Below, piece after piece: positions 16,363-24,911 of a DNA stretch of 64,000 bases (the stretch's first letter is position 1; every line of letters begins with the position of its first letter). The stretch covers positions 75,140-139,139 of the forward strand of contig JAFAEL010000098.1 in assembly GCA_023423995.1 (NCBI GenBank), read 5' to 3'. A program made the position numbers and the translations under genes. This stretch comes from Pseudomonadota bacterium (GTDB lineage: Bacteria > Pseudomonadota > Alphaproteobacteria > Rhizobiales > Beijerinckiaceae). The notes below the pieces were generated by a model. It had not been told where the DNA came from. It saw nothing but the letters and a program-made list of their open reading frames with translations, and made no database searches.

Positions 16363-18866
16363 TCCTGTTTCGCGCATTGGGTCTTGCGGCTGCCGTCGCC
16401 CTGCTCTTCTTCGGATTTGTGTTCGCCCGCGATGCCGCGCCGGACCCTGCCGAGCACGAGCGCCTGCTGACCAGCATGCTCACGGCGTTCCTGGACGACG
16501 CGGCGCTGCAGCGGGACGTCCTGCAGGCCCGTACGGGGCGCCTGCGGAACTACGATCCGCTGAACGAGCGGATGGGCCGTCTCCAGCGGACGGTGACCGA
16601 CCTGCGGGGGGCAAGCCGGATCGCGAACGGCGATTCGGCGCTCGCCCTCAGGCGCGGCGTGGAGGAGATCGCCGCGCTGGTCCAGGCGCGCGAGGATACG
16701 GTCGAGCGGTTCAAGTCGCGCAACGCCCTGGTCCATAACTCGATCCAGATCTTCAGCCACTCGGTCGAGCGGGTCACACGCGCGGTGTCCGTCGCCGACC
16801 CGACGCTGGTGGCGGATCTCGGCGGGGCCGCCATCGCCATGCTGCGGTTCGTCGACAATCCCGGCGAGCAGAACCAGGACGAGATCGGGAAGATCCTCGC
16901 CCGCCTCAAGGCCCGGGTCCCGACCGACCCAGACCTCCGCGCGATGATTTCGCACGGCTCGCTGATATCGGCGAGCCTGCCGGTCACGGAGCGCCTTGCA
17001 ACGGAGCTGCAGACGCCGCTCATCTCCGATCGGGTTCGCGTGCTCCACGCCAATTTCCTCCGCGCGCGCGCCGCAGTCGAGCTCCGGGCGGGCTGGCTGC
17101 AGCGGGGCCTCTATGCTGCGGCGGTGTCGCTCGCCCTTTACATCGCAGCCCTTCTCCTTCGCCTGCGCTACCAGACGGAAGCGCTGAAGCGCCGGCTCGC
17201 GCTGGAACACGCGACGGCCGCCATATCGAGCCACTTCATCGAGCTGCCTTCCGATCGCGCCAGCGACGGCATGGCGGCCGCGCTCGCCTTGCTCGCCCGC
17301 TATAGCGGCGCCGAGGAGGTGCACGTGGTCGCGGCCGACGAAGAGGGAGAGATCCTGCTCGCCCATCATTGGCCCGAGGAGGTCGGCGAGACCTCCCCCC
17401 GTGAATTGTTGGCGCGCGGTGCCGCCGACGCCCGGAGCTTCGCGAGCTTAGACGAGGCCCTACCCGGCACCTGCATCTTCCAGCGGCTGGCCGAGCTGAG
17501 ACGGCGGATGCCGGGCGGCGACGGCTGGTCGGCCTTCCCGCTCCGCGGCCTCGATGCCGGCTCGGGCTATGTGATGTTCAAGTCGCCGCCCCATATGGCC
17601 GGCTGGGCCGCGGAGGACAGGGTGATCCTCGGCATGGCGGCCGAGATCTTCAGCATGGCGCTGCGGCGCAGCCGCAACGAGGAGGAGCGCCAGGAGCTCG
17701 AGCGGCGGCTCGCGCAGGCGCAGCGGCTCGAGTCGCTCGGCACCCTCGCGGGAGGCATCGCGCACGAGTTCAACAACATCCTGGGCGGCATGTTGGGCCA
17801 TGCCGAGATGGCGCAGCTGTCGCTTCGCCGGAACTCCCCGACGCGCCGGCACCTCGAGCAGGTGATCAAGGGGGGCGCACGGGCGCAGGCGGTGATCGAC
17901 AACGTTCTCGCATTCGGGCGGCGGCGGAGCCGGACGGTCGAGCGGCTCGACCCGGCCCTGGTCGTGCAGGAAGCACTGGACCTGCTGCGCGCGTCGCTGC
18001 CGGATACGATCAGTCTCTCCCCCAGCCTGGCCGAAGGCGCCGCGGTATCCGGGGACACTACCGAGCTGCAGCAGGTCGTCCTCAATCTCTGCACCAACGC
18101 GGCGCACGCGATGGGCGGAGCGGGCAACATCGCTCTGACCCTCGCCGTGGAGGAGCTCGCCGTCGAGCGCGCCCTCTCCCACGGCCATCTCGCCCGAGGG
18201 CGTTTCGTCCGCCTCGAGGTGGCCGATCACGGATCGGGCATCGCGCCTGCCGTCATGCGTCGGATGTTCGAGCCCTTCTTCACCACCAAGCAAGCGGGAA
18301 GCGGCACCGGGCTCGGGCTGTCCACCGTGCACGGCATCGCGACCGCATGGGGAGGCGGCGTGCACGTGATCAGCCGGCCGGGGGCCGGCACGAAGGTCCA
18401 GGTCTTTCTCCCGACCGCTCCCGAAGAGCAGCCCGGGACCGAGCCGCCCGAAGAGGAAGGGCGGCCGATGCGAGGCGGCGGGCAGGCGATCCTGCTCGTG
18501 CAGCCGCAGCGCAAGCAACTGCTGCTCGACGAGGAGATACTCGCCGCCTTGGGGTACGAGCCGGTAGGCTTCGAGAGAGCGGAGGATGCCGTCGCCGCGG
18601 TCGCCGGCGATCCCGAACGCTTCAGCGCGGCGCTCGTCGACTTGCCGGGGCCGGACGGGCCGGCACTTTCGCGACAGCTCGCCCAGAGATGTCCGGGGCT
18701 GACCGTCATCCTCCTGGCCGACGCGGACGCAGTGCTGGATGGTCCGGCGTTGCGACGTTCCGGGATCAAGGAGGTGCTGCGGAAACCCGTCCGCTCGCGC
18801 GGCCTTTCCGAGTGTCTGGTGCGCCAATTGTCATCCGCCCGGCGCGTGCGGCTCGTCCCGGTCTGA
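16359..18866 (+). CDS. VirA-like DAHL-domain hybrid sensor histidine kinase with degenerate receiver
   Basis: 835 residues from GTG 16359, overlapping the peroxidase stop (GTGA). TM1 at ~4-22; periplasmic all-helical region ~25-245 of DAHL type; TM2 ~250-268; GAF-like region ~280-440; HisKA with phosphoacceptor His469 (GGIAHEFNN); HATPase with N box (LNLCTNAAHAM), G1 (ADHGSGI) and G2 (GSGTGLGLSTVHG). The C-terminal receiver (~710-830) keeps VDLPGPDG and LRKPV but lacks the acidic pair (QPQRK instead), so phosphotransfer to it is doubtful. Cognate regulator is very likely the OmpR-type protein at 14578. Confidence 0.88.
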   Translation: MILFRALGLAAAVALLFFGFVFARDAAPDPAEHERLLTSMLTAFLDDAALQRDVLQARTGRLRNYDPLNERMGRLQRTVTDLRGASRIANGDSALALRRGVEEIAALVQAREDTVERFKSRNALVHNSIQIFSHSVERVTRAVSVADPTLVADLGGAAIAMLRFVDNPGEQNQDEIGKILARLKARVPTDPDLRAMISHGSLISASLPVTERLATELQTPLISDRVRVLHANFLRARAAVELRAGWLQRGLYAAAVSLALYIAALLLRLRYQTEALKRRLALEHATAAISSHFIELPSDRASDGMAAALALLARYSGAEEVHVVAADEEGEILLAHHWPEEVGETSPRELLARGAADARSFASLDEALPGTCIFQRLAELRRRMPGGDGWSAFPLRGLDAGSGYVMFKSPPHMAGWAAEDRVILGMAAEIFSMALRRSRNEEERQELERRLAQAQRLESLGTLAGGIAHEFNNILGGMLGHAEMAQLSLRRNSPTRRHLEQVIKGGARAQAVIDNVLAFGRRRSRTVERLDPALVVQEALDLLRASLPDTISLSPSLAEGAAVSGDTTELQQVVLNLCTNAAHAMGGAGNIALTLAVEELAVERALSHGHLARGRFVRLEVADHGSGIAPAVMRRMFEPFFTTKQAGSGTGLGLSTVHGIATAWGGGVHVISRPGAGTKVQVFLPTAPEEQPGTEPPEEEGRPMRGGGQAILLVQPQRKQLLLDEEILAALGYEPVGFERAEDAVAAVAGDPERFSAALVDLPGPDGPALSRQLAQRCPGLTVILLADADAVLDGPALRRSGIKEVLRKPVRSRGLSECLVRQLSSARRVRLVPV

Positions 18867-18904
18867 TCCGGTCATCATTGTAGATGACAGAAAGATGAAT
18901 GGCT

Positions 18905-18922
18905 GCGTTACTTGTGTAACGC
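18905..18922. promoter_or_regulatory. Inverted repeat GCGTTAC-N4-GTAACGC
   Basis: Perfect 7-bp arms downstream of the kinase gene and ~160 bp before the DUF1127 gene. No T-run follows, so it may be an operator, for example for the OmpR-type regulator, rather than a terminator. Confidence 0.4.
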
Positions 18923-18989
18923 GCTGGTACTTGACCGAAACACCCCTGATCGGTGCGAGGGGTAACGTCTTCTCGGAAGCAGGGTGAAG

Positions 18990-19007
18990 CATCCTCGGTC
19001 GAGGATG
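18990..19007. promoter_or_regulatory. Inverted repeat CATCCTC-N4-GAGGATG
   Basis: Perfect 7-bp arms 73 bp before the DUF1127 start; either a 5' leader hairpin or a protein-binding site. Confidence 0.35.
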
Positions 19008-19080
19008 TTCGCCGTCGGCTTCCCCGTTGCGTAGCCGGCGCTCCTCAGGGCGGCGGCACGCGCGCATGAGGACGATCACC

Positions 19081-19362
19081 ATGGATATCCACACGCCGCA
19101 ATCGTTCTATGCCGTCTACGGCGCCGGCGCATACCGGCCGCATGCCCCGGGCGAGTGGAGCGAGGCGGGACTGGGCGCCATCGCCCGGCTGTGGCGCGCC
19201 TGGCGCATGCGCAGGATCGCCCGTCGGGCGACGCTTGAGCTCCTCGGGCTGGACGACCGCCTGCTGAAGGACATCGGGGTACAGCGTTCGCAGATCGGCT
19301 ACGCCGTCCTGCACGGGCGCGGGGAGCCGGGCGAGGGGCGGCCGTTCTGGTCGCAGTCGTAG
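19081..19362 (+). CDS. DUF1127 (YjiS-like) small basic protein
   Basis: 93 residues from ATG 19081 (GAGGA ~9 nt upstream; ATG 19066 has no site). The C-terminal half is a DUF1127 domain: RLWRAWRMRRIARRATLELL, then LDDRLLKDIGVQRSQI. Such small Arg-rich proteins are typical of Alphaproteobacteria and are often stress- or phosphate/carbon-regulated, possibly RNA-binding. The N-terminal 45 residues are extra compared with minimal family members. Followed by a strong terminator. Confidence 0.85.
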   Translation: MDIHTPQSFYAVYGAGAYRPHAPGEWSEAGLGAIARLWRAWRMRRIARRATLELLGLDDRLLKDIGVQRSQIGYAVLHGRGEPGEGRPFWSQS

Positions 19363-19390
19363 CGCGAATCCGCCACGCGAGCCGCTGCGC

Positions 19391-19429
19391 AAAAGGCGCC
19401 CGGGCGAGGCTTCCCTCGTCCGGGCCTTT
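19391..19429. terminator. Bidirectional terminator between DUF1127 and FAD oxidoreductase genes
   Basis: Long stem AAAGGC-CCCGG-CGAGG paired with CCTCG-CCGGG-CCTTT, loop CTTC, with T-rich CTTTCTC on the plus side and A-run on the other; it serves both converging genes. Confidence 0.75.
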
Positions 19430-19435
19430 CTCATT

Positions 19436-20746
19436 TCAGGCGACCGCCACGGTCTCGGCGATGCGGGCGAGGTGCTGGGCCTCCACAAGCAATCGATGCG
19501 CGTCGCTGTCGTGCATCGCCCGCCGGAACAGGTCGGCCTTCCGACGCAACTGCTCTTCGAGGTCGGCGGGACGCTCCCCGCGGGCGTCGGGGTAGCCGAG
19601 GTCCGGAACGGCCGCGAGGCGCCAGGCCGGCTCGATCAGCGCCTCTGCGCGCGCGAAGAACTCCGAGACGATCTCGTCGAGAGTGACCGACGTCCAAACG
19701 TGGTTGCGCAGCAGTTCGTGAAGCAGCCTGGCTTCGAGGGCCGCGACGCTCATGCCCTGTCCGTAGACCGGGTTGAAGCGGCAGATGCTGTCCCCGATCG
19801 GCACGAGGCCGGCCGGAAGGCGGCCCGACACGCCGAAATGGCGCCATACGCTCTCCGGGAAGCGGAACTGTGCGATCTCGCCGACCGGGCGGCCCATCCG
19901 GAGCGCCGAGGCGATCGTCGAGGTGGTGAGCAACTCCGCCTGCGCCAGGAATTCAGGCAGGCTCGCGGGAGGCTGCTCGTCACCGCGTCCCACGAGGAGC
20001 ACCTGCCAGCGATCCTCGCCGATGCGCGTCATGTAGCCGGTGCGGCTGCTCGCCGGAGCTCGCGGCTGGGTGACCAGAGCCGTGAAATCGAGCTCGGCGG
20101 AAGGCGGGATCATGAAGGTCGCGGTCGAATAGCCGAGATCGATTCCGATCCTCGTCTCGCGCGGGGGCTGGAGGGCCTTCTGCGCGATGCAGGTCATGGT
20201 GGGGAAGGCCCGCCCGGACGCGTCCAGTACGAGGTCGGCCTCGACCGTATCGACCTCCCCGCCCTCGTTCTCGACGCAGACGCCGACCGCCTTCGCGCCT
20301 CCCGGCGTGGTCAGGATCTCCAGAGCACGTGTGTTGCGGCGGAAGGCGACGTTGTCCAGGGCCGCGACCCTTCGGGCCAGCGCCTGCTCGAGGATCGGCC
20401 GGGTCGTCGCAACGCCCATGATGCCGAACTCCCGCTTCGGCAGCGAGCCGATGTCCGGAAGCTCGCATCGCGCGTCGTATCCGGCATCGAAGGGCAACGC
20501 GCCCGCCCGATGAAGATCGTCCTCGAAACCCGGGAAGAGATCGGCAAGGGCCGCGAGCCCTCCGCCCATGAGCAGGTGCGGCTGTCGCCCCTGCGGGACG
20601 CCCGGGCGCGGCCGCTCGGAGGGGGGCGTCCTGTCCCGCTCCAGGATGACGACCTCCTCGACGAAATCGGCGACAGCCCGCGCTGCGGCGAGCCCCGCCA
20701 TGCCGGCACCGATGACGACGGCCTGCCGGCCGATGAGACGCTTCAT
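19436..20746 (-). CDS. FAD-dependent oxidoreductase/monooxygenase-like protein
   Basis: 436 residues; ATG 20746 has AGGAG 7 nt upstream (a GTG precedes it directly). Rossmann FAD motif VVIGAGMAGLAAARAVAD at the N-terminus, ERDRTPP after the second strand, and a later LVPIGDSICRFNPVYGQGMS, the GD motif of PHBH/geranylgeranyl-reductase-like flavoproteins. No membrane segment. Substrate unknown; such proteins hydroxylate or reduce lipids, quinones or aromatics. Stands alone with an AT-richer upstream region. Confidence 0.75.
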   Translation of the reverse strand: MKRLIGRQAVVIGAGMAGLAAARAVADFVEEVVILERDRTPPSERPRPGVPQGRQPHLLMGGGLAALADLFPGFEDDLHRAGALPFDAGYDARCELPDIGSLPKREFGIMGVATTRPILEQALARRVAALDNVAFRRNTRALEILTTPGGAKAVGVCVENEGGEVDTVEADLVLDASGRAFPTMTCIAQKALQPPRETRIGIDLGYSTATFMIPPSAELDFTALVTQPRAPASSRTGYMTRIGEDRWQVLLVGRGDEQPPASLPEFLAQAELLTTSTIASALRMGRPVGEIAQFRFPESVWRHFGVSGRLPAGLVPIGDSICRFNPVYGQGMSVAALEARLLHELLRNHVWTSVTLDEIVSEFFARAEALIEPAWRLAAVPDLGYPDARGERPADLEEQLRRKADLFRRAMHDSDAHRLLVEAQHLARIAETVAVA

Positions 20747-20994
20747 CACTACTCTCCTTGAGCTGCGTGATGAGCTGTCGTTATCTATTGAACACAGTAG
20801 GTGTATTGCGCCAATCTGCTCGTGCTTGTCATCTGTAATGATCGGTCGGATTGGAAGTCGATGGATGCTCTGTACGTTCTTACAGGGCTGTCATTACGCC
20901 TGAAATCGGGAGGCCATGAGCGCGAAACAGGCCCGTCCGATCCTCCTACCTGCCGCAGCCGAAAGACCGGCGGCCGGTTCGGAGGCTCTGATCC

Positions 20995-21531
20995 ATGGCC
21001 GATTTCACCGACGGGAAGCCGGGCGCGGGCGTTGCGGAACTGCGGGATGGGGTTCGGATCCTCATCCGTCCGCTGCTCCCGGCCGACGCTGCCGCGTTCC
21101 AGGGGTTCGTGCGCAGCCTCTCCGCGGCGTCGCGGCGGGACCGCTATCATGGAGCGTTCAGCGAGCTCCCGGCGGGACTTCTCGCCCAGCTTACCTGCGT
21201 GGATCAGCTGACCCATCTCGCGCTGATCGCCGAAACGCTGGATGGCCAGGATAGCATCATCGGCGAGGCGCGCTACGCCCGGAAGGGCTTCGAGGATGCG
21301 GAGCTCGGCATGGCGGTGGCGGATCGCTGGCAGCGCCACGGCCTCGGCCGCCTGCTGCTCGGCAGACTTGAGACGACGGCGCGCCAGGCCGGGCTCGCCA
21401 GCTTGTTCGGCGATGTGCTCGCCACCAACGACGTGATGCAATCCTTCGCCCGCCGGTCCGGCTTCAAGCATGATCTCGAATCCGGCGAACCGGGATGCTT
21501 TCGCCTGCACAAATCCCTTCGTCCAAGCTGA
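20995..21531 (+). CDS. GNAT-family N-acetyltransferase
   Basis: 178 residues. GNAT core: RILIRPLLPADAAAFQGFV, acceptor region SRRDRYHGAF, and acetyl-CoA pyrophosphate loop RWQRHGLGRLLLGRLE, then ARRSGF at the end. Resembles the GNAT modules found in protein acetyltransferases of the Pat type, but the substrate cannot be told. Transcribed away from the FAD oxidoreductase. Confidence 0.85.
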   Translation: MADFTDGKPGAGVAELRDGVRILIRPLLPADAAAFQGFVRSLSAASRRDRYHGAFSELPAGLLAQLTCVDQLTHLALIAETLDGQDSIIGEARYARKGFEDAELGMAVADRWQRHGLGRLLLGRLETTARQAGLASLFGDVLATNDVMQSFARRSGFKHDLESGEPGCFRLHKSLRPS

Positions 21532-21629
21532 CCCGCCGGCGTTTCATTCCAAATCAGTCGGGTCCTCTTCAAAATTCCCGAGACATCGCGGCGCCGGATG
21601 TTCTCTCCGCTTCCGAGCGAGAGAACATA

Positions 21630-22223
21630 ATGTCGAAGTTCATCAATCCACGTCGTTGTACTTCATCGGATCTGCGGCGCCGCGAGCTCCGGCCGAGCAG
21701 GCGGTATCTCGAAGGCCCGTGGTTGCCGCGCTCGCGCAGGGCGGGCGCCGTCGAGCGGGACGATCCAGGGACGGCTCGGCACGGCCCCCTCAGGCGGGTG
21801 TTGTCATGGCTGGCGGAAGGCTTCGCAGCGGCAGCCGTCGCGGCTCATCCGACGCTCGCCTGTTTGCCGCCGGAGGAGCCCGAACGGGACCGCACCCGGA
21901 AAGGCGAGGGGGCTCGGCTGATGTGCCTGCCCAGCCTCGCGGTAGTCGGGCTGCTGTCCGCGCTGGCCCCGCTTGAGGCGGTCGCCGAGGTGCGGGATCC
22001 CGCCTATCGCCATTCGGGAACGCATGCGGGTGGGCCCGCGAACGCCTTGCCGAGAGGCTACGAGGCAGCCCGCGGACGGGCGGAGCGAATCCGGTCGGAT
22101 CGGCCCGCGAGCCTGCTGGGGACGCCGGAGGGGCCCCTCCCGGGGATCCGCTGGTCGACGCCGAACGAATGGGGAAATCTCGGTGGCCCGAACACCGGCG
22201 GCAGCTCGGGCGGTAGTCCCTGA
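21630..22223 (+). CDS. Hypothetical protein, Pro/Gly/Arg-rich
   Basis: 197 residues from ATG 21630 with GAGAG 7 nt upstream. No recognised domain. A hydrophobic helix LVVG-type segment (CLPSLAVVGLLSALAPLEAVAEV, mid-protein) may span or anchor to a membrane; the C-terminus is Gly/Ser/Asn-rich (NLGGPNTGGSSGG). Codon composition resembles coding DNA, but the evidence is weak. Confidence 0.4.
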   Translation: MSKFINPRRCTSSDLRRRELRPSRRYLEGPWLPRSRRAGAVERDDPGTARHGPLRRVLSWLAEGFAAAAVAAHPTLACLPPEEPERDRTRKGEGARLMCLPSLAVVGLLSALAPLEAVAEVRDPAYRHSGTHAGGPANALPRGYEAARGRAERIRSDRPASLLGTPEGPLPGIRWSTPNEWGNLGGPNTGGSSGGSP

Positions 22224-22282
22224 ACGTGAGGAGATTGCAGGCGCCTCCGCCACGGATACGCCTGCCTGCCTTCCGCGGGCCG

Positions 22283-23065
22283 TCAGACGGTCGGCACGGT
22301 GCCGCCGTCGATGACGTATTCCGTGCCCGTGATGGCGGCCGCCCGCGGCGACACCAGGAACGCCACGAGGTCCGCGACCTCGTGCGGCCTGGCGGGACGG
22401 CCCAGCGGAATGCCGCCGAGGCTCTTCATGATGATGCTCTTGCCGCCCTCGTAGTCGGTGCCCGCCTCCTCGGCCAGGCGCTCCGCCAGCCGGACGGCGG
22501 CCTCCGTCTCCACCCAGCCCGGCGAGACCCGGAGGACCCGCACGCCCTTTGGCGTGACCTCCTTCGACAGCGCCTTGCTGTAGGTGGCGAGCGCCGCCTT
22601 CGCGGCCGCATAGGCGGTGGTGGATTCCGGTAGCGGCAGCGCGTGCTGAATGGACGTGACATGGACCACGACGCCCGATCCGCGCTCCGCCATCCCGGGC
22701 ACGATCGCCCTGTCGAGGCGCACCGCAGGCATCAGGTTGAGGTTGATCTCGGCCATCCAGCTCTCGTCATCGAGCGCCGCGAAACCACCGCCGGGCGCGC
22801 TGGAGCCGCCGAGCACGTGGACTAGGATGTCCACCCCTCCGAGGATTTCGGTGGCAAAGGCGGCGAGAGCGGCGCAGCCCTTCGCGGTGGTCAGCTCCGC
22901 CGGCAGAAAGTGAACCCCGTCGGGGATGCGCTCCGGCCGGGACCGGGCGCTCGTGACGACGCGCACGCCCGCCGACAGCAGCGAAGCGACGACCGCTTGG
23001 CCGATCCCTTTGGTGCCCGCTGTGACGACGGCGCGGCGGCCCGCCAGATCGATCCAGTCGCTCAT
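22283..23065 (-). CDS. SDR-family oxidoreductase
   Basis: 260 residues from ATG 23065. Nucleotide motif TAGTKGIG, then VLGG in place of NNAG, catalytic Ser (VTSIQ) and YAAAK (Tyr, Lys), and C-terminal [17 protein letters not shown](P)-dependent alcohol/ketone interconversion expected; substrate unknown. Start overlaps the stop of the SnoaL-like gene (TGATG), so the pair is co-translated; the divergent HxlR regulator is the likely control. Confidence 0.88.
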   Translation of the reverse strand: MSDWIDLAGRRAVVTAGTKGIGQAVVASLLSAGVRVVTSARSRPERIPDGVHFLPAELTTAKGCAALAAFATEILGGVDILVHVLGGSSAPGGGFAALDDESWMAEINLNLMPAVRLDRAIVPGMAERGSGVVVHVTSIQHALPLPESTTAYAAAKAALATYSKALSKEVTPKGVRVLRVSPGWVETEAAVRLAERLAEEAGTDYEGGKSIIMKSLGGIPLGRPARPHEVADLVAFLVSPRAAAITGTEYVIDGGTVPTV

Positions 23066-23388
23066 CACTCGATCTCCAGCGCGCTGATCCGCCCGTCGCG
23101 GAGCGTGAAGCGGTGCTCGAGGGTGAGCGGGCTGCCGGGGAAGGAACCCGAGACCTCCGTCGGGACGACCACGCGGCCCTTCCGCTCCTCCACGCGGAGC
23201 GGGCGGGCCGTGAACGGCGTGCGGGCCATCGTGTCGATGCGCCAGGTCCGGATCGCCGCCAACCCGCGATGCGTCCGGGCTTCGTCCTTGACGATGGCAT
23301 CGGGGGTGAAGATGGCGCCGAGCGCCTTGAGATCGGCAGCCGTGTCCGACGAGAAATAGGCGGCTACGGGCTCCGGCAGATCAGGCAT
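23065..23388 (-). CDS. SnoaL-like / nuclear transport factor 2-family protein
   Basis: 107 residues with the NTF2-like cone fold: [44 protein letters not shown], and a C-terminal [17 protein letters not shown]. This fold covers isomerases, dehydratases and small ligand-binding proteins. First gene of a two-gene operon with an SDR, divergent from HxlR; such trios often handle reactive carbonyls or quinones (family knowledge). Confidence 0.8.
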   Translation of the reverse strand: MPDLPEPVAAYFSSDTAADLKALGAIFTPDAIVKDEARTHRGLAAIRTWRIDTMARTPFTARPLRVEERKGRVVVPTEVSGSFPGSPLTLEHRFTLRDGRISALEIE

Positions 23389-23445
23389 CGGCTCATGTTC
23401 CTGCGATCGTTGCGAACGCGGGGGATTTCGCCATTACTGCCCATC

Positions 23446-23862
23446 ATGACAAGAACAGACGAAAAAGTTCGGTACTTACCCGAAGGTAAGGCCGTCGCTC
23501 ACACGCCGTTCTCGGCCGCGTCCGGGGTCGAGGAGGTCATCCGGATGCTCGAAGGGCGGTGGAAGCTCGTGATCCTGTTCCACCTATTCGGGGGAAAGGT
23601 CCTGCGCTTCTCCGATCTCGAGCGGGCAATCCCGGCCATTTCGCAGAAGATGCTGATCCAGCAGCTGCGGCAACTGGAGCGCGACGGGATCGTGACGCGG
23701 ATCGTGCATCATCAGGTGCCCCCGAAGGTCGAATATCGCCTCACGGCCTGGGGCCAGTCGCTGTGCCCGGCCCTGGATGCGCTCCTGCAATGGGCCGAGA
23801 CACGGCCTCCTGCCGAGGCCGTGGGCACGGCCGGAGCCGTGGATGGTGCGTTCCAGACGTAA
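23446..23862 (+). CDS. HxlR-family transcriptional regulator
   Basis: 138 residues with the HxlR winged helix: EVIRMLEGRWKLVILFHLF, RFSDLERAIPAISQKMLIQQLRQLE, VEYRLTAWGQSL. The N-terminus is 30 residues before the first helix, slightly long; no cysteine near it, so thiol sensing of the HypR/YodB type is unlikely except for the Cys in LCPALD. Divergent from the SnoaL-SDR operon across only 57 bp. Confidence 0.88.
   Translation: MTRTDEKVRYLPEGKAVAHTPFSAASGVEEVIRMLEGRWKLVILFHLFGGKVLRFSDLERAIPAISQKMLIQQLRQLERDGIVTRIVHHQVPPKVEYRLTAWGQSLCPALDALLQWAETRPPAEAVGTAGAVDGAFQT
23475..23490. promoter_or_regulatory. Inverted repeat CTTACC-N4-GGTAAG at the start of the HxlR gene
   Basis: Perfect 6-bp arms within the first codons of the regulator gene, 87 bp from the divergent SnoaL start. 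Candidate operator for autoregulation. Confidence 0.35.
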
Positions 23863-23870
23863 GGGAGAGA

Positions 23871-23899
23871 CCAGGCGGGATCCAACTCCGTTCGCCTGG
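23871..23899. terminator. Weak hairpin between converging HxlR and hydrolase genes
   Basis: CCAGGCG / CGCCTGG arms with a 15-nt loop; no T-run, so a weak terminator at best. Confidence 0.3.
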
Positions 23900-23960
23900 C
23901 CGGACCGGCGGAGCCCATGCTCCGTCCGCGAACCGCGCCGGATTGGGCAGTGGCATTTGC

Positions 23961-24752
23961 TCAGCGCGATGCCCGGCCCGTGCCTTGAGCCGCCCGGTCG
24001 ATGACGTCGGCCACCGCCTTGGGCTTGGTCAGGAAGACGACGTGGCTGCCGGCGACCTCTTCCGTGACGGCTCCGATCCGGCGCGCGGCCTGGCGCAGCA
24101 GCCTTGGATCGATCGCCGCATCCTCGGTGGCGACCACGGCCCAGCTCGGCTTGGTTCGCCAAGCGGCCTGGGTGAGCTTGGCGGTCAGCGCGCCGAACGC
24201 GATCGAAACCTGGGAGTCCCGGAGGAAGGCCGCGTCGGCATCGCTCGTATCACCGGCGAAGCCGCTCTTGAACTTCGGCCCGTTCACGAAGGCGAACCCG
24301 TCCGACTGCTCCTCGATCACGAAGGTCTTCGGCAGCGGGAACTCGGCGTATTGGTCGAAGGTGGATTCGCCGACATCGGGGGCGTGCGCCGCCACATAGA
24401 CGAGGCCGGTCACCTTGGGGTCTGTCCCGGCCTCGGTGATCACCGAGCCGCCATATGAGTGCCCGACCAGGATCGTCGGCCCGTCCTGCCGGTTGAGCAC
24501 GCGACGGGTGGCCGCCACGTCGTCCGCGAACGAGGTCAGCGGGTTCTGCACGATGCTGACGCGGTATCCTCTCGCGGTCAGCTCGTCATAGACGCCGCGC
24601 CAGCCCGAACCGTCCGCAAAGGCGCCGTGCACCAGGACGACGTTCTTCGCCGGCTGCGCCGGGGCGCCGGCCGGGCCCGGCTGGGCGTGGGCAACGGCGA
24701 CGCAGGCTGCGAGAGCGGCGGCCGCGATGACATTCCGAATCCTCATGGTCAT
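23961..24752 (-). CDS. Exported alpha/beta hydrolase
   Basis: 263 residues with a signal peptide (to about AHA-QPG, residue 23). Alpha/beta hydrolase fold: VVLVHGAFADGSGW oxyanion loop, nucleophile GHSYGGS, acid near ATEDAAIDP and final GSHVVFL with the catalytic His. Resembles the EstA/salicylate-esterase-like small hydrolases. Divergent from an OhrR-like MarR regulator whose dyad sites lie in its promoter, so it is probably part of a stress or detoxification response. Confidence 0.85.
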   Translation of the reverse strand: MTMRIRNVIAAAALAACVAVAHAQPGPAGAPAQPAKNVVLVHGAFADGSGWRGVYDELTARGYRVSIVQNPLTSFADDVAATRRVLNRQDGPTILVGHSYGGSVITEAGTDPKVTGLVYVAAHAPDVGESTFDQYAEFPLPKTFVIEEQSDGFAFVNGPKFKSGFAGDTSDADAAFLRDSQVSIAFGALTAKLTQAAWRTKPSWAVVATEDAAIDPRLLRQAARRIGAVTEEVAGSHVVFLTKPKAVADVIDRAAQGTGRASR

Positions 24753-24792
24753 GGATCCTTCAGGAGCGTGAGCGGGTGTAGGTCCCGATACA

Positions 24793-24862
24793 GCGATAAA
24801 TAGTATCGCGATATCTTTTCTAGTGAGCTCGCCCTAACGTGTCAAGCGCGATCCTTATCGCG
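24793..24862. promoter_or_regulatory. Paired dyad operators between hydrolase and MarR genes
   Basis: GCGATA-N5-TATCGC (24793-24809) running into palindrome TATCGCGATA (24804-24813), and CGCGAT-N4-ATCGCG (24847-24862). The shared GCGAT/ATCGC arms, placed in a 159-bp divergent promoter region, fit binding by the adjacent MarR-family protein. Confidence 0.6.
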
Positions 24863-24911
24863 ACATTTATGTTTGCGGAGGACGGGTTATATGCAGCCCG
24901 GAGTGCAAGCC

